Positions 33,495 through 45,400 of a stretch of DNA of 64,000 nucleotides are shown here, piece by piece (within the stretch, counting starts at the first letter, position 1; every line of letters starts with the position of its first letter). This DNA is from Physcia stellaris (Eukaryota; Ascomycota; Lecanoromycetes; Caliciales; Physciaceae): NCBI GenBank assembly GCA_018902385.1, contig JABSSW010000011.1, positions 372,001 through 436,000 of the forward strand. The letters run 5' to 3'. The notes under the pieces were generated by a model. It was not told the DNA's origin, ran no database searches, and was given only the letters and a program-made list of their open reading frames with translations. Both the position numbers and the translations under genes were made by a program.

Positions 33495-35505
33495 AGCTGA
33501 GTCGTCAACGATGATCGGCAAGGCTGTCCAATACTGCACCCAGATGTGTGGCATGTTAGATAGCATCCCATTGCAAAGAGACGACCACGATGATGTTGGT
33601 GAAGACAGCATGTACCTTATAATTGTAGCCCTCTAGCACTGCTTTTCCGCCGCGTCCAAGAGCAGTCTTCTATAAAGGGAAACACCCGGAAGCATCAAGC
33701 CCCGAATAAGCTTCTTTGAGGGCCCGTTAACCATATGTAGGCGGCTTGCAAGGGAGTGTTCTTAATGGGGCAGTAAGAGGAACGAACAAGAAGCAGAGAA
33801 AGCTCAGCAGTAGTAGTGATAGGATTCGGCAAGCGATCAAATGTCTCTTTCAGGATAAGCCGAACAGCGCGTCGACGTTGTGAAACAAGTGAATCTGTGG
33901 AAGGAAGAGAGCTTGAGCGATAGTTGAAGATTGACGAGCGAATAGAAGGAGAATATGCAGCGAATGTATAGGGAAAGGGTAATAATAGTAGAGGATGATC
34001 GACGCACTGACAGGTAGTCGAAGCAGAAGCTGTCGACCGTTGAGGAAATACCAAGTAGTTTCTTTTCCCCCAAGACCCCAGATGTACCTTGTTCCTCGAC
34101 TACTGGTGGCAACTGCTTGCATGAAGTCTGGTTGGTCAATGCTCAGTCCATTCCCTGTACCGTAATTGAAGGCGACCAGGACCAGCTTTCCGGTTTTCCA
34201 CGGGTTGTGTGGGGGCAGTATCAATTTCTCGTTGGATCTGCTCCGAGCTTGACAGGACGCAGGGTTGGAAGATCCTTGATTAAAGTACCCCGGGGAAATT
34301 GAATGTATTGGACGGTGGTTGTTGTAGATCACCAGTGATGCGAGAAGGTGGTACGGGCATCTTCATGGCACGAGAGATCACTCTATATGGCCGGGCGATG
34401 CCAGTCAGAGAAATAGGGCGAGAAAGCGATCGAGCGATGGTCTGCAACAAGGGATCATGACGACGAAAGACGGCAACAGCCATTTCACCCTTCCCCCAGG
34501 CGTTCCAATACTGTAGGCCCATGGCAGGAGGTTAGATGGTGACTGTGGCAGTGTGGCGAAGAAAGGGCGAGACGTTATTCGAGGGAGCGGTAGACCGGGT
34601 CTAGCCATTAGTGAAAGTTACCCCCTGCCTGTTCAGAGCACAGAAAGACGCTTTTCGTCAGATTTGCCCTACCCCGTCGAGCCCGTCTCCCCATTCTCGG
34701 TTTAGCAGCGCTTTACAATGGACCCTCGACAACTTAGTGCCTTCCATCTGCTATGGCTGCACTGCTAGACTCCATTGCTTCCGGACGTCACTCCGTCCTA
34801 GTCGATATATTGTGCTTCTTCAATGACAGACATATTTTTAGAGGGGTTTCCCAAGGAATCGGATTGTTGACACGAGCCATTACATTACGACCACGACTGT
34901 TATTGACGGAAACTCGGGGAGACTGTTAGCATTGAAGATGCCCAAAACGGTAGCTTTTGTGGGGGCTACTGATGGCGATCGTATGATCCGTCGTGAACAG
35001 AGTGAGGCTCGAAAGGATATTCTCCGAGAATAGAGCAGCTGGCAGCAATTCACTTTCTGAAGCGAAGATGCTTGCGAGTGAAATTGCATGGTAGAATGGT
35101 AGTAGAGGCAGGTCTAGCAGGGAAACATGCGAAGTGATCGGCGGCAGTTGATCGGCAGAACAGCACAAAATAGAACAGCCACGCCCACGCGCCTGAACAG
35201 TTTCTGACAGCCTTACTCGGGTGGCGTCACGTCATCGCGGATGTCATGGAATCCCAGGGGCCATCCATGCCACACGTCGAACGATGCTCCCATACCGAGT
35301 CCGAGATCTACAATTCCGCTCCAGCTCTGATCAATTGATAACCGACCAACTCCTCCAGGTTCGTGGACAAGTACCAAAGCTACTTGCATCCGGTGATTGA
35401 TCGACATTGATTGCTATTCTTGACTTGCCACGGGAACAATCTCATCGGCATTGCATCTTGCCCTATTTCTGTCTACCTTGTCGTCAAACTCGGTAGTCAC
35501 CGATA
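33495..35505. other. Gene-poor stretch upstream of the YTH gene
   Basis: About 2 kb. The first few hundred bases should be leader and promoter of the YTH gene. Several minus-strand frames at 33850-34610 (for example HNPWKTGKLVLVAFNYGTG) look mildly protein-like but have no family and no clear splicing; they could be an unrecognised leader exon or a relic. Confidence 0.35.
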
Positions 35506-35788
35506 GTGCTATTTCGTCAGCTATCTAGACAAGCATTCCCATGCTGGGGAGCAGCAGAAAGTCGACGTCGTTCTGGATTTCGAGATCGGCAACTGGCGAG
35601 GCTGGACGGTGGCTGTTGAAAGGGTTGATCGACAGTGGCTATGCTTCCCGCCGCGGGAAGGCGGGAAAGGGTCACTCTTGTTCGATCTCTGGGATTTCCA
35701 CCGCACACCATCTCGGTCCCTCGTCCTCTCTTTCATTGGGGACTGTGGGAATCAAGCAGCAACCGAGGCAAACGAACATGCGCTATGA
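35506..35788 (+). pseudogene. Coding-like fragment of unknown origin
   Basis: One open frame of about 94 codons without an ATG, bounded by stops on both sides, with protein-like composition (KVDVVLDFEIGNWRGW, TVAVERVDRQWLCFPP, GKGSLLFDLWDFHRTPSRS). It lies in a gene-poor block. It may be an exon of a gene I cannot reconstruct or the remains of one. No family recognised. Confidence 0.3.
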
Positions 35789-38700
35789 TTCGAGCAGACA
35801 TTGCGACTACCGACTTCCAGGAGCTAGGAGCTGCTACTTGCGGCTCAGTCTTGCTCTGTAGACCCAGAAGGGATAACGCCTCCCAACTAAGCAAAGCGCT
35901 GCTTTGCAGGTGCTAATAGTGAGGTAGCTTGATGTTCATCATGGACGGAGTAGTCCGTGCCACGCCCGGGAGAATCGCAGCTGAATGTAGGGGTACATAC
36001 ACCCTCCTCCCGCTTTGGCCTATTTACTACACATGAACCCATCCTAACTGATCTTTCCGTCGAACAAAAACTCTGGGGTTTACCGACCGCTGGTATCAAT
36101 GCGCAGGTTCTAGATCAAATAGCAGCTAATAGTGCACAGTCTCGCGACTTAGTACCTTAGGTGAACCATGATCTGCGCCGCTCCTCAGCATACGGAGACA
36201 TCGAGATACCCACGACAGCTCCTGTAGTCCTCATCGGTAGACTGCCCCCAAGCACCTGAACTTGTTATCCAGTATAGGGATAGTTAACGACGGTTCTGAT
36301 CTGATGCGGCGCCATTTTGTGCCGCCACAACCGTTTGAGGGTTGAGCGGGGCAGACGCTATCAACGGAAAGTGAAGGCTGCGCCGCGATGACTTTCAACG
36401 GACCCGTTCGCGAAGTACATTCAGACGCTGAGATTCCTTTGTCAAAGCCATTCAGTGGAGTAGCGTGTGGGTATCTCAATTTCCCGAGGAGACTTTATGA
36501 TATGTCCTGTGTGCTACATGGAATGATGGACACCTGTGCATGACGTTATTCGTTATCTGACCGGGGTGCTTTGATTGGTAGGTGGTGAATATTCCCATGT
36601 ATCGCTCGGCCGATTCCCTTCAAGGTAAAAGACCCTGAGATCATGTTCGACTTGCATTATCTGACAGATCCAAGGCTTCGCATAACGCACGCTTCCGTAA
36701 GCCTGCCGCAGCTTGATGCAGAAGGAGGTTGTTATGTAGGTTGTGGACTTAATCGCGTGTGACCACATCCTTTCACCTAACCATGCTCGTTTCACTCACA
36801 CCTTCCTGCTGGAGTACCACATATGGTGCGATCTTCTCATCCTTCGAGCCACCCTGCTGCACGTCAATATTGTAGGATCTCTCCAAGCTCACTCTGCTCC
36901 TTTGTCGCTCTCAGTCTCAGCTGGTCTCCAGAGCTATCGGAGTGCTTGCGCTTATCCCCTGGTCTGGTCTGGTGCAATTTTACCTCTCATGCATTGCTAT
37001 TAATATACGCTTTATCGTAATAAGACGCTTACCAGTCCTGGGCAGAGAACATATGAGTAATATGACATGAAGAGGACATCATTTTCTGATGCTGGCCCAG
37101 GGAGGATAATCGCAATATCATTCTCTGCAGCGACCAGCTGCAACGTTCTCTCACCTATGCAAGATTGATACTGTTGACCTGCGTCAAAATCTAGCTTCGA
37201 AGGAGAAACCTACCTTGTGCTAGGAAGTTGTTGAGGAAGAAATGCTACTCCCACAGCAGTTTAGGAGTCCAGGACCGTGCAAGCGGCACTTTGACTTTTG
37301 GGATATCCTCTTGCTGGAGTAATGGAGATCATCCCAACTTCTTGTTTGCGATCTTGACATGAGCGACGTCCTATCTGAAGACATCTACCTTGTGATCTAA
37401 CTAACGATCATGACTTGAGAAATGTGAGCCCCGAAGAATCCAAGATTGATTGTGAAAACAACATTATGCTTGCCGGTTCGGGACATGTTCTCGCAATACG
37501 CTCTGCTACTGGTACCCAGCTCTGGAATCATGAAGGATAAATTTGAACTATTAGAAACACCGACTTATTATCGTGAGCGAATTAATCTCATTCCCTCGAC
37601 ATAGAACCCTCTTCACCGAGCCTCGCTTCCGGCCAGTGCTGCCAGTTTAGATCACATCGACACGTGGGTTTCCTACATGACAGCTGCTCATTGACAATGA
37701 TATTGTCTTGAAGTATACCCTCGTGGTATGTCTCCTGCTCATTTTCGTTCAGCCTTGCCCACATCTCAATTAACCCATCTGTATGGGGGACTCCTCTCAA
37801 TCGCCCCACGGTGTTCAAGAGCTATTCACCAATAGTTTTCCAGATATATCAAAATGCAAACATATTGAGGGGCTGCAGTAGACATACTCGCTAACCCAGA
37901 GCGAAACCCCAGCTAGTCGTTGCCGCGCTCAAGAAACAGTCCAAAAGGGTGTCCTGCTCGAGCGGCTATCCCCATCCTTCTTCCCACTGCCTAAGGAATA
38001 CACCAACAGTGACCACGAAATCCACATCTTTCTGGCCGCGGTGGCGAGCTTCACAACAGCCCCACTGGAAGACTCATATGTCAGATAACTCATCGTTAAT
38101 CCAGACCAACAAGCAGCTTGCCTTGCGTCGAATAGGCACCACGGGCTAGTCACGCAGGGAGGCACCATGGGTATCCAAAAGACGATCACACCGATCCTCA
38201 GTGCGGAAACTCCTACTTCATCGACCAAGTCATCCCCGTGCTCATGCTGCACTCAAGAAAGCCATCCGCTCGCAAACAAAAGTCTTTGCACCATCATCAC
38301 CTCCACCAAAGGACCAATCCAACCTGCTATCCTGTGGATCCGCCAGAGCACCACCGCTCAAGCAGACCGCCAAGCCCCCACTGCTCCCTTCATTGACAAC
38401 GTCCCCATCACCCTAAAATGATGCTCATCCTCTATTCACCCTAGTTTGACCAAGTCATACCCAAGAAAGCGATATCCAGAACATCATTGTGCTAACGATC
38501 GACCCCGACCAAAGAGGGGGACCGGCTAAAAGGCATTCAGGTAACGAGGAGGCCGAAACCGACTGTCCTTCTTAACATAATGTCGCCGAGCAGCAGCGGT
38601 TCAGTTGTGTATCGGTAAACCCTGGTTGACACCGGGGTTGCCGATCCATTAGGCTTATCAGACGGGATCCTAGATGAGATGTGGGACGATCGATCGGTGG

Positions 38701-39270
38701 GGCGAGCTACTTCCCTGAGAAAGTCTCATACCACCCATCAAAGCAATCTATACCAAAAAGCCAAGGACCTCAATCAACCCCTCCGCCCCGCGTTCCCATA
38801 CTACCGGAAGCGAAGTTGCAGAACGAGAGATATCGCGCACGCGATGATAAGACGGCGCTACGATATAGGATAGGATTCGCAGTGGGAGCTGGGAGCTGGT
38901 TGCAGAGTCCCAATACCTGGAGAGCGCGAGGAGTAGGAGGGTCATGAAGAACGGGACTACTCCCCAGTGACTTCAGCCGGAGCGAGCGAGCGAGCGTGGA
39001 GGTCAAGAAAATGAAGAAGATGAGGGAATGAGATGAGATAAGGAGACGGGATGAGACCAACAAGCAAGCTGATATCCACCACTCTAATAGCGTCTGCCAC
39101 GATCTGGGTACATATTCCGCAACCGTGTTTCTTGGGTGAGAAGGAATCAGAGCTAAGATGCGTTGGTCGCTGGATTTCGTAGCTAGCTGGCTGGCTATGT
39201 ACTTTCTATCTATCTTCAGCCTGTCTACATATACTTGTCCATTGCTACATGTGCAAGACACTACTGCCTC
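35789..39270. other. Gene-poor block with scattered coding-like scraps
   Basis: About 3.5 kb without a gene I can support. Protein-like scraps occur at 35957-36160 (+; FGLFTTHEPILTDLSVEQ), 37588-37818 (-; VPHTDGLIEMWARLNEN) and 37930-38420 (+; LSPSFFPLPKEYTNSDHE, then HHGLVTQGGTMGIQKTI in another frame). The last two pieces follow each other on one strand and suggest a decayed gene. The block lies at the 3' side of the NFX1-type gene. Confidence 0.35.
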
Positions 39271-42200
39271 TCATTCAAGAGCACCATGCGCAGCTTCCAT
39301 CTCCGTCGTATCCTCGCCTAATGCTGTGTTCATCGTCCGTGATCCTTCCTCCCTCCCATGCACAAGAGCAGATTCTATCGCTCCGCCCTGGACGCTCGCA
39401 TCATTCGGACCAAGTTTCTGCAGGTCACCCTCTGCAAGCTCCCCAGGTGTCTTTCCCCCACCCCCCACCCTCCCCTCTTCCTCGCGCCCAGCCTCCTCCT
39501 CCCAATCCTCAACCACAGCCACCCTCGCCTCCTCCTCCTCCCTCCGCCTCTTCGCGTCCCGCAATTTACTCCCCAAGACCGTAAAAACGCTCTTCTCGCC
39601 CACAGCGACCTGCCTCGGCGCAGAGCGTGGCGCGGCCGCTTTGGCAGCTACCTGGCTCCAGCCGCCGCTATCGGGGCCTTCATCTGTCTTCTTTGCGGAG
39701 GATGTTGAGCGAGGAGTCAAGCGCGCAGAGCTGGATGGCGTAGGCGAGCTTTTTCAGCGCTATGGTTGCCGCGAGGGGGGTCTTGATGGCGCGGAGGGAG
39801 GCTGTGATGGCGTGGGTGGAGATGGTGGTTGAGGGCGTGGAGGGCCGGGCTTTGAGGACTATTTCCTCCGAGGGCAGGAAGGAGATGTCGAATGCGAGTG
39901 CGGAGGCGGTGTCCAATGTGGCGGAAAGATCGGAGCGGAGTTCTTCGACGGTGAGCCCGAAGCGGGGGCGGGTGAGGAGGAAGGCGTTCAGGGGCGCGTT
40001 GTTGGAGAGAAGTTTGCGTTGCGTGTCGAGCGTGGAGGCGGTGCTGGCTGCTGCTGCGTCAGCGGTCGCGCGGATACGCACGCATTCCGAGAGGGTTTTC
40101 ATGGGCGCCATTACGAAGCGCGGGGTTTTGAAGACGGCGACGTGGCGGTGGGGCTCCGGGTCCATACTTTCGCTGTCGAGGCCGAAGTCTTCGGAGAGCG
40201 AATGGAGGAAGGCTCGTTGGTGGGCTGGCATTGGTTTGAAGCGGAGGCGTTTCTCGCTTTCGTCTGCTGCGAAGACGCGGAATTCGCGCTCTTGAGTTTG
40301 GGCCCATTTTATGGATTCGCGAAACATTTTGAGCGTGTCGCTGGAGTAGGGGATATGGTCGTCTTTGTGGGCTTCAGGGTCGATGTTGAGGGCTAGTGCT
40401 AGTCGTTGGTTTCTTGCGAGGCGAGCGCATTCATCATCGCAAGTCAAAGTCTTCTTGCTGTTGCCTTCGCTGGTTTTGGAAGCGTTGCACTTGATTTCCT
40501 GCTTCAGGTGCTGGCAGTCACAGGTAATGAGCATCTTGTTTTGACATGGCTTATCTTCACGGCAGGTCGAGGGAGCGTGGCATCGCTCCTCGCAAGGGTG
40601 TCCGCATGCCTTCTTGGCCTTTCCGCAAGACTGCTGACATGGTTTGCTTGCGTCTTCGCACTCGCCCAGACGATGACATGGCTTGCGGCAGAAGTGAGAA
40701 CCACACTTGAGCTTCTTGCCGCAGACTTCACCGCAGCGAACATCGGCGAGCCAGCAAGGTTGATTCTTAAGTCTCTTCTTCCCACACATGCAAGGCTTCT
40801 CGATCAAGAAGGGGCATTTAGGGCATAACTCCTCGTCACTATGGCAGTTGTGGGGAATTCGAGGATGGCCGCAGCCGGTTGGCCGTTCGCAATCAAATCG
40901 ACACGGCGGCGGAGTGGTGCCACATGGTAATGGAGGTTGAAGGACAGTCTTCCCACAATGGCATCCAATGTCTTCAAAGATGGCTTCTCGACATGTGCCG
41001 CAGGGACCCTTGTGACAAAGCTCAGGGCATGTATGATTCCCGCATTTGAGCATGCGTCCGCATGTCCGAGTACAGATATGCTCTGCTTCGAAACCGTCGT
41101 CCATGATGCGGGCTGCACCCAGAGGCCGAAGCTTGCGTTTTGCGGCCTGACGCTCTGCTGCTTTACGCTCCGCTGGGCAACATCTTTCGCCGCATTCATG
41201 GCGGCCGCAGTTGAGATTGGCTTTACAGGCTCGCATACACTGAGGTGGCTCATCATGTCCCTGATGACAAATCGTTGACGCCTGTACTCGACCACAACGA
41301 CACCCGATTTGGACACTCATGAGACAGGGCATACACTGGCCAGAATGGCATATCGCTTGACAGGAGTGGCCGCACTCTAGCTTCTTTAGACACTTTTTGT
41401 CGCAATTCGGGATTGGAGCCTCGCAAGACTCGCGCTCGATCCCCGAGATATCCTTTAACAAAGTCTTCCCACACGGGCAATGCGAGACGACGTCCGGCGA
41501 ACGAGGACAGCGAGCAGGATCCAGCGATTGCGGATGACATTTTTGCTCGCAGCGATGTATACCGCAATCGAAAGTGCGGTCACAAACGCTGGCGCATCGG
41601 AATGATCCGGTCCATTCCTCGTTTGATCCTCCTCCCAACTCATCACTTTTGAAACGCTTACTTCGCTTCATGTTACTTCGGTCACAGCAAGGCATCTCTC
41701 GCTGGACTTTACCACAATAACACTTGGAGTCTATCTCAACTTCACAAGCTCCACATAGTCCTTCGTGACAAGGTCGCTGACATAAGTGTTCGCCGCATGG
41801 CATGGGGTCTCCGCAGATCTCCCCACAGCTCCATCCAGTGTCGTAGTTTGTCTCAACGCACCTCCTCGAAGTAGACTTTTTTCCACAATAACAGCTCTGA
41901 ATGGGACCGATATGCGTGCAAGGTGGACAAGGACCAGCGTGACATAGGAGTTCACATGGATGCGGGCATTTCTTAGGTAGAATCCGGTGCTTGCCACATG
42001 TTTGTCCGCATGAATGTGGAGGTATGCCGGATATGGATCGAGGATCTATTTCCTTCTCGCACCAGCACGTATACAACGAAGGTAGGACATCTTTAGGTAG
42101 ATTACACCCAGGACACCTCCACTGCCGCGGTGGTGGAATATTGCCATCTTGATTGTGCTGTTGTGCCATCGCTGCACCTTCGTTCGTTGACCATTTGGTG

Positions 42201-43021
42201 ATGCATGACAGATGGAATACCGTCCAACATGTCTTGCATGACCAGACTTTCGAATGGCGGCCGATCTCGCTTGTACATATGGGGCATTCGTAGAGATTAT
42301 TGGAGATATCCTCGTGCGTGCGAGTTGCAATATCGGCAGCTTTCGACTTCAGATTAGAGTCCCGCCTTGTTCGAGGAGCAACACGTTGCTGGTGGCGAAC
42401 AGGCGGCGGTCCTTGCTTTGCCCCCTTGGGTTGGCGTGATCGAGGCTGATGTTGTTGACCAGGTCGGAACTCTGGTGCATCCGGCTGTAATTGAGTTCCT
42501 AATATATTCGCCTGTTGACCTTGGCCTGAAGGGCTGGCTGGATGATCCTCCTCTGCCGTCAGACGTCCCCCAAATTGCCTGCCTGTAGATGTAGTCAATG
42601 TCTGATTTTGATTGCGAAGTCCATTATTGGTCTGCCTGGCCCCATCTATGGCCTGACCAAGCACGCCGTGGGGTGCCCCATCTTGTCTCGGCCCCCTTGC
42701 ACCTCTTCGTTTGTTTCCACCACGTCTTCCCACTCCTGGACCATTCTCCGTAGCTGAGACCTCAGCACTTGAGGGCTCAGCGGATGTGGGCTGAGAGCGA
42801 GGTCCAACTGATGCTGGCCTGAGCGATAGGGATGGATCTCTTGCTAACGTTAGGTCCGCCCCGTTCGTTGTAGGCACTTCAGTGATTGTGTTGCTGGGCT
42901 GACCACCGCGCTGATTCTGTGCCTGTCCGCCCCCTCGTCTTGGACCCCGCCATCTCCGTCGCTGATTTGAAGGATTACCTGATGCGTTGACCGGTTGAGG
43001 CGGGACTTCGACAGAGCTCAT
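39271..43021 (-). CDS. NFX1-type zinc-finger protein with R3H domain (FAP1-like)
   Basis: Start chosen at MSSVEVPPQPVNASGNP (43021); the frame is open to 43165. A Gly/Arg/Gln-rich N terminus leads to a RING/PHD-like module (YECPICTSEIGRHSKVWSC, CWTVFHLSCITKW), then about eight NFX1-type Cys/His fingers of pattern CG-x-H-x-C-x3-CH-x-G-x-C (for example CGEHLCQRPCHEGLCGAC and CGHSCQAICHSGQCMPC). An R3H-type nucleic-acid domain follows (RFKPMPAHQRAFLHSLSED ... FKTPRFVMAPMKTLSE). Yeast Fap1 binds the FKBP12-rapamycin target and human NFX1 acts in transcription; the role here is inferred. The main frame stops at 39680, but the typical C-terminal segment (EGPDSGGWSQVAAKAA, GEKSVFTVLGSKLRDA) continues in the next frame to 39271: one extra base near 39690-39700 would explain it. 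No introns seen. Confidence 0.88.
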
Positions 43022-43545
43022 AGGGATCCGTGGTACGCCGACAGCTGGAGTTTCAATCGTGTCAGCTGAATGGATTGTAAAAGAAATTCCCTGAATGTTT
43101 TGTGGCTTGGTCAAGAAGAGAGGTCGGCAGCAAAGGACACGGCACAAGGGGTAAAGACCAAACAAGTTTTAGTCTGTTCAATGTTGTAGAAATGGAATGA
43201 ATTGCCTTCACGCAAAGGATGTGATATAACTTGTATTACGTTCTGGGGGGTGGCAACTTCTATGTATCACTTTCGGCGCCGTTACCCGATGCGTCAGGCT
43301 CACTCAGGCCATGACTCACCAAGTCACTCTCAAGGTGTGAGCAGGCAGACACTAGTAGCAGGACCACTTGCAATACAGTCATATTGTTCTATGAAAGCTG
43401 AATATTGTCATGGCAGTCACCGAGTCGTATATGCATGAATGACACATATGTACCCATGACTCCGTCAAACCCCTCTAAGACTTAACTCCAGCCCAACAAG
43501 GTTCGTTTAATTGATGTTACAAAATTGGAATCACTTCAGCGACGC
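43022..43545. other. Intergenic stretch
   Basis: About 520 bp between the start of the NFX1-type gene and the stop of the BEM46-type gene, both minus strand. It holds the NFX1 promoter; no gene seen. Confidence 0.5.
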
Positions 43546-44664
43546 TCAACCTTTACTGAGCTCTGTATTAACAAACTCAATGACATGATTGAAGAAATAT
43601 GGCTCAGCCACGGTATCGTTGTGAGATCCATTAGGCATTTCCTTCCACGTCTTCCTTCTCGCTCTGCAGGCTGCGTATAGTTCCTTCATATGCGCTGGTC
43701 TGGTGGCAAGCTATCTGTCAGCTACATTCGCGATGATACATAGCGCGTAGACGTATGAAAATATTGTTTTGGCCAAACCCTGGGCAGAAAGCACATCGTA
43801 GCAGCTGGGTTTCGAAAAAGGAAACTTACGGTACAATCTCATCCTTCAGGCCACTGATAAAGAGTATGGGAACTTCTGTAATGGAAGGCAGGACTTCCTT
43901 GCTTGGCCAGTATTGATGACAAAAGCGAGCAATATACTTTGCTGGTGGTATTACACTAGATGCACGGTCAGTGACGCCTGGGCTGGCGAAGACAAGTATT
44001 TCTTACCACGGTATCATCTCTCTTATCGACGTGAAAGTATTCTCTAGTACCAACCCAATGATATCTCCAGAGTCTTGATTCTTGGCAACAAGCTGTATGG
44101 CGACTGCTCCGCCAAGACTTTGGCCAAAGACAACAATTTTGCCGCCTTGGGTCTCTTTCTGCTGCCGAATATAATCAAGTGCTGTTTGTGCGTCGATTTT
44201 GATGCCTTCTTCATCAGGCGATCCAGTAGACAGGCCGTAGCCCCTATACTCTAGCATAAGAACATTACAGCCTATGTTCTCTTCCAAAACCTTGGCAATT
44301 GGGACTCGATGACCAATATTGCCTGCATTGCCGTGGAACATGAGAATAGTTAGATTCTTTGCTAAGCCTTTGTTTGACGGTCTGATGAAAAATGCGCTAA
44401 GGAATTCTCCATCAGGGGTCGGTATCCGCAGATCTTCATAGTCGGAAATCCCGAAGAATGAAGGCCTTGGAACACCTTCATCTGTCCGTGCACCTGGTGG
44501 AAGATTGCGGGGATAGATGAGCTCGCTATATCTTGATCAACATAGGGTCGATCTAGATTTCGTTGGACGTACTTTTGCTTCACATAGAGCAAACCACTTC
44601 CCAGAGCAGCAATTGCCGACGATGCCAGAAACGGAATACGTAGATACGATAGAAAAGCGCTCAT
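43546..44664 (-). CDS. BEM46/ABHD13-type alpha/beta hydrolase
   Basis: Start MSAFLSYLRIPFLASS at 44664. A hydrophobic N-terminal anchor (residues 5-28) is followed by an intron that joins VKQ|NELIYPRNLPPGARTDE. The hydrolase fold has ILMFHGNAGNIGHR (oxyanion loop), VLMLEYRGYGLSTGSPDE, the nucleophile elbow FGQSLGGAVAIQL, the Asp strand PILFISGLKDEIVP and the His loop MPNGSHNDTVAEPYFF; Ser, Asp and His are all present. Two further introns lie in the 3' half. About 310 residues. Relatives (fission yeast Bem46, human ABHD13, Neurospora BEM46) are membrane-linked and affect polarity and hyphal growth; the substrate is unknown. The LTR retrotransposon lies about 320 bp upstream. Confidence 0.9.
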
Positions 44665-44987
44665 TTTTTTAGTATGTTTGAACACTGATTTTGCCTCAAT
44701 TGTGCATGGTTTCTTGCTCGAGGGAGGAAGACTTCAGCCTGCTTCCAGCCTTGCAATTCGAAGATAAGCAGGCGCGGAAGAACTGTAATTCATAAAGCCT
44801 CCAGGTTGAAATAATTTATCCTTAAGATAAGTGATGAAGCGTTCAGAGTGAGGCCCGGGACATCGCGGCCCAAGATGTATGATGTAGGAAAGTCGAGTCA
44901 AGGAGATCTACACTGACCTCGTAGCGACGAGCTAAGCCACAGCTATCCGGAACTAGACTCTATTGAGGTTTTTCTGCGAAAATCCGT
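44665..44987. promoter_or_regulatory. Promoter region of the BEM46-type gene, cut by the LTR element
   Basis: 323 bp between the BEM46-type start and the left end of the retrotransposon. The insertion separates this stretch from sequence now at 53587 and beyond, so upstream control sites may have been displaced by 8.6 kb. Confidence 0.45.
44983..44987. repeat. Target site duplication, left copy (TCCGT)
   Basis: TCCGT directly precedes the left LTR and recurs at 53582-53586 directly after the right LTR. A 5 bp duplication is usual for Ty3/gypsy integration. Confidence 0.85.
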
Positions 44988-45210
44988 TGTTGGCAGGGAG
45001 GAGTGCGAAAATGGCTGGGCAACGAAAACTAGGATCGATAGGGTTAGGCCCTATTGGTATGACATAGGGGCATTGATAAAACACCTTCATGAGATATGCA
45101 GTTTGTACATACTTCCACCTAGATACCTACCACCCAATAAGACTATCCTTGAAGGCATTACATCATACTATTTCGTACGTTTTGACGATGTGCTAGTGAG
45201 CCACTTTTCT
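44988..45210 (+). repeat. Left LTR
   Basis: 223 bp, beginning TGTTGGCAGG and ending GCCACTTTTCT, matched along its length by the right LTR. Target duplication TCCGT precedes it. Confidence 0.9.
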
Positions 45211-45225
45211 GGAGGTCTTGCCAAG
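45210..45225 (+). other. Candidate primer-binding site
   Basis: TGGAGGTCTTGCCAAG starts at the last base of the left LTR. A TGG start immediately after the LTR is the usual form of a tRNA primer-binding site. The tRNA was not identified. Confidence 0.45.
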
Positions 45226-45400
45226 ATAATCCGAACGTCAGAGCAGGTCGCTGCTAGCCGTCTCCTGACAGGGATATCGAAATTGTAAAGTGGTCCATTT
45301 CAGCACTTCTACAGAGGAATTCGACGCACATCCGGCTATGGGACATTAGAAGCAGCATACAGTTCTTCAGCATTCAGAAATTACAGTATTAGCAGGCAAG

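Noticed and set aside
39158-40396. Long + strand open frames opposite the NFX1-type gene
   Set aside because: They are antisense shadows of a GC-rich coding region whose minus-strand product has clear domains.
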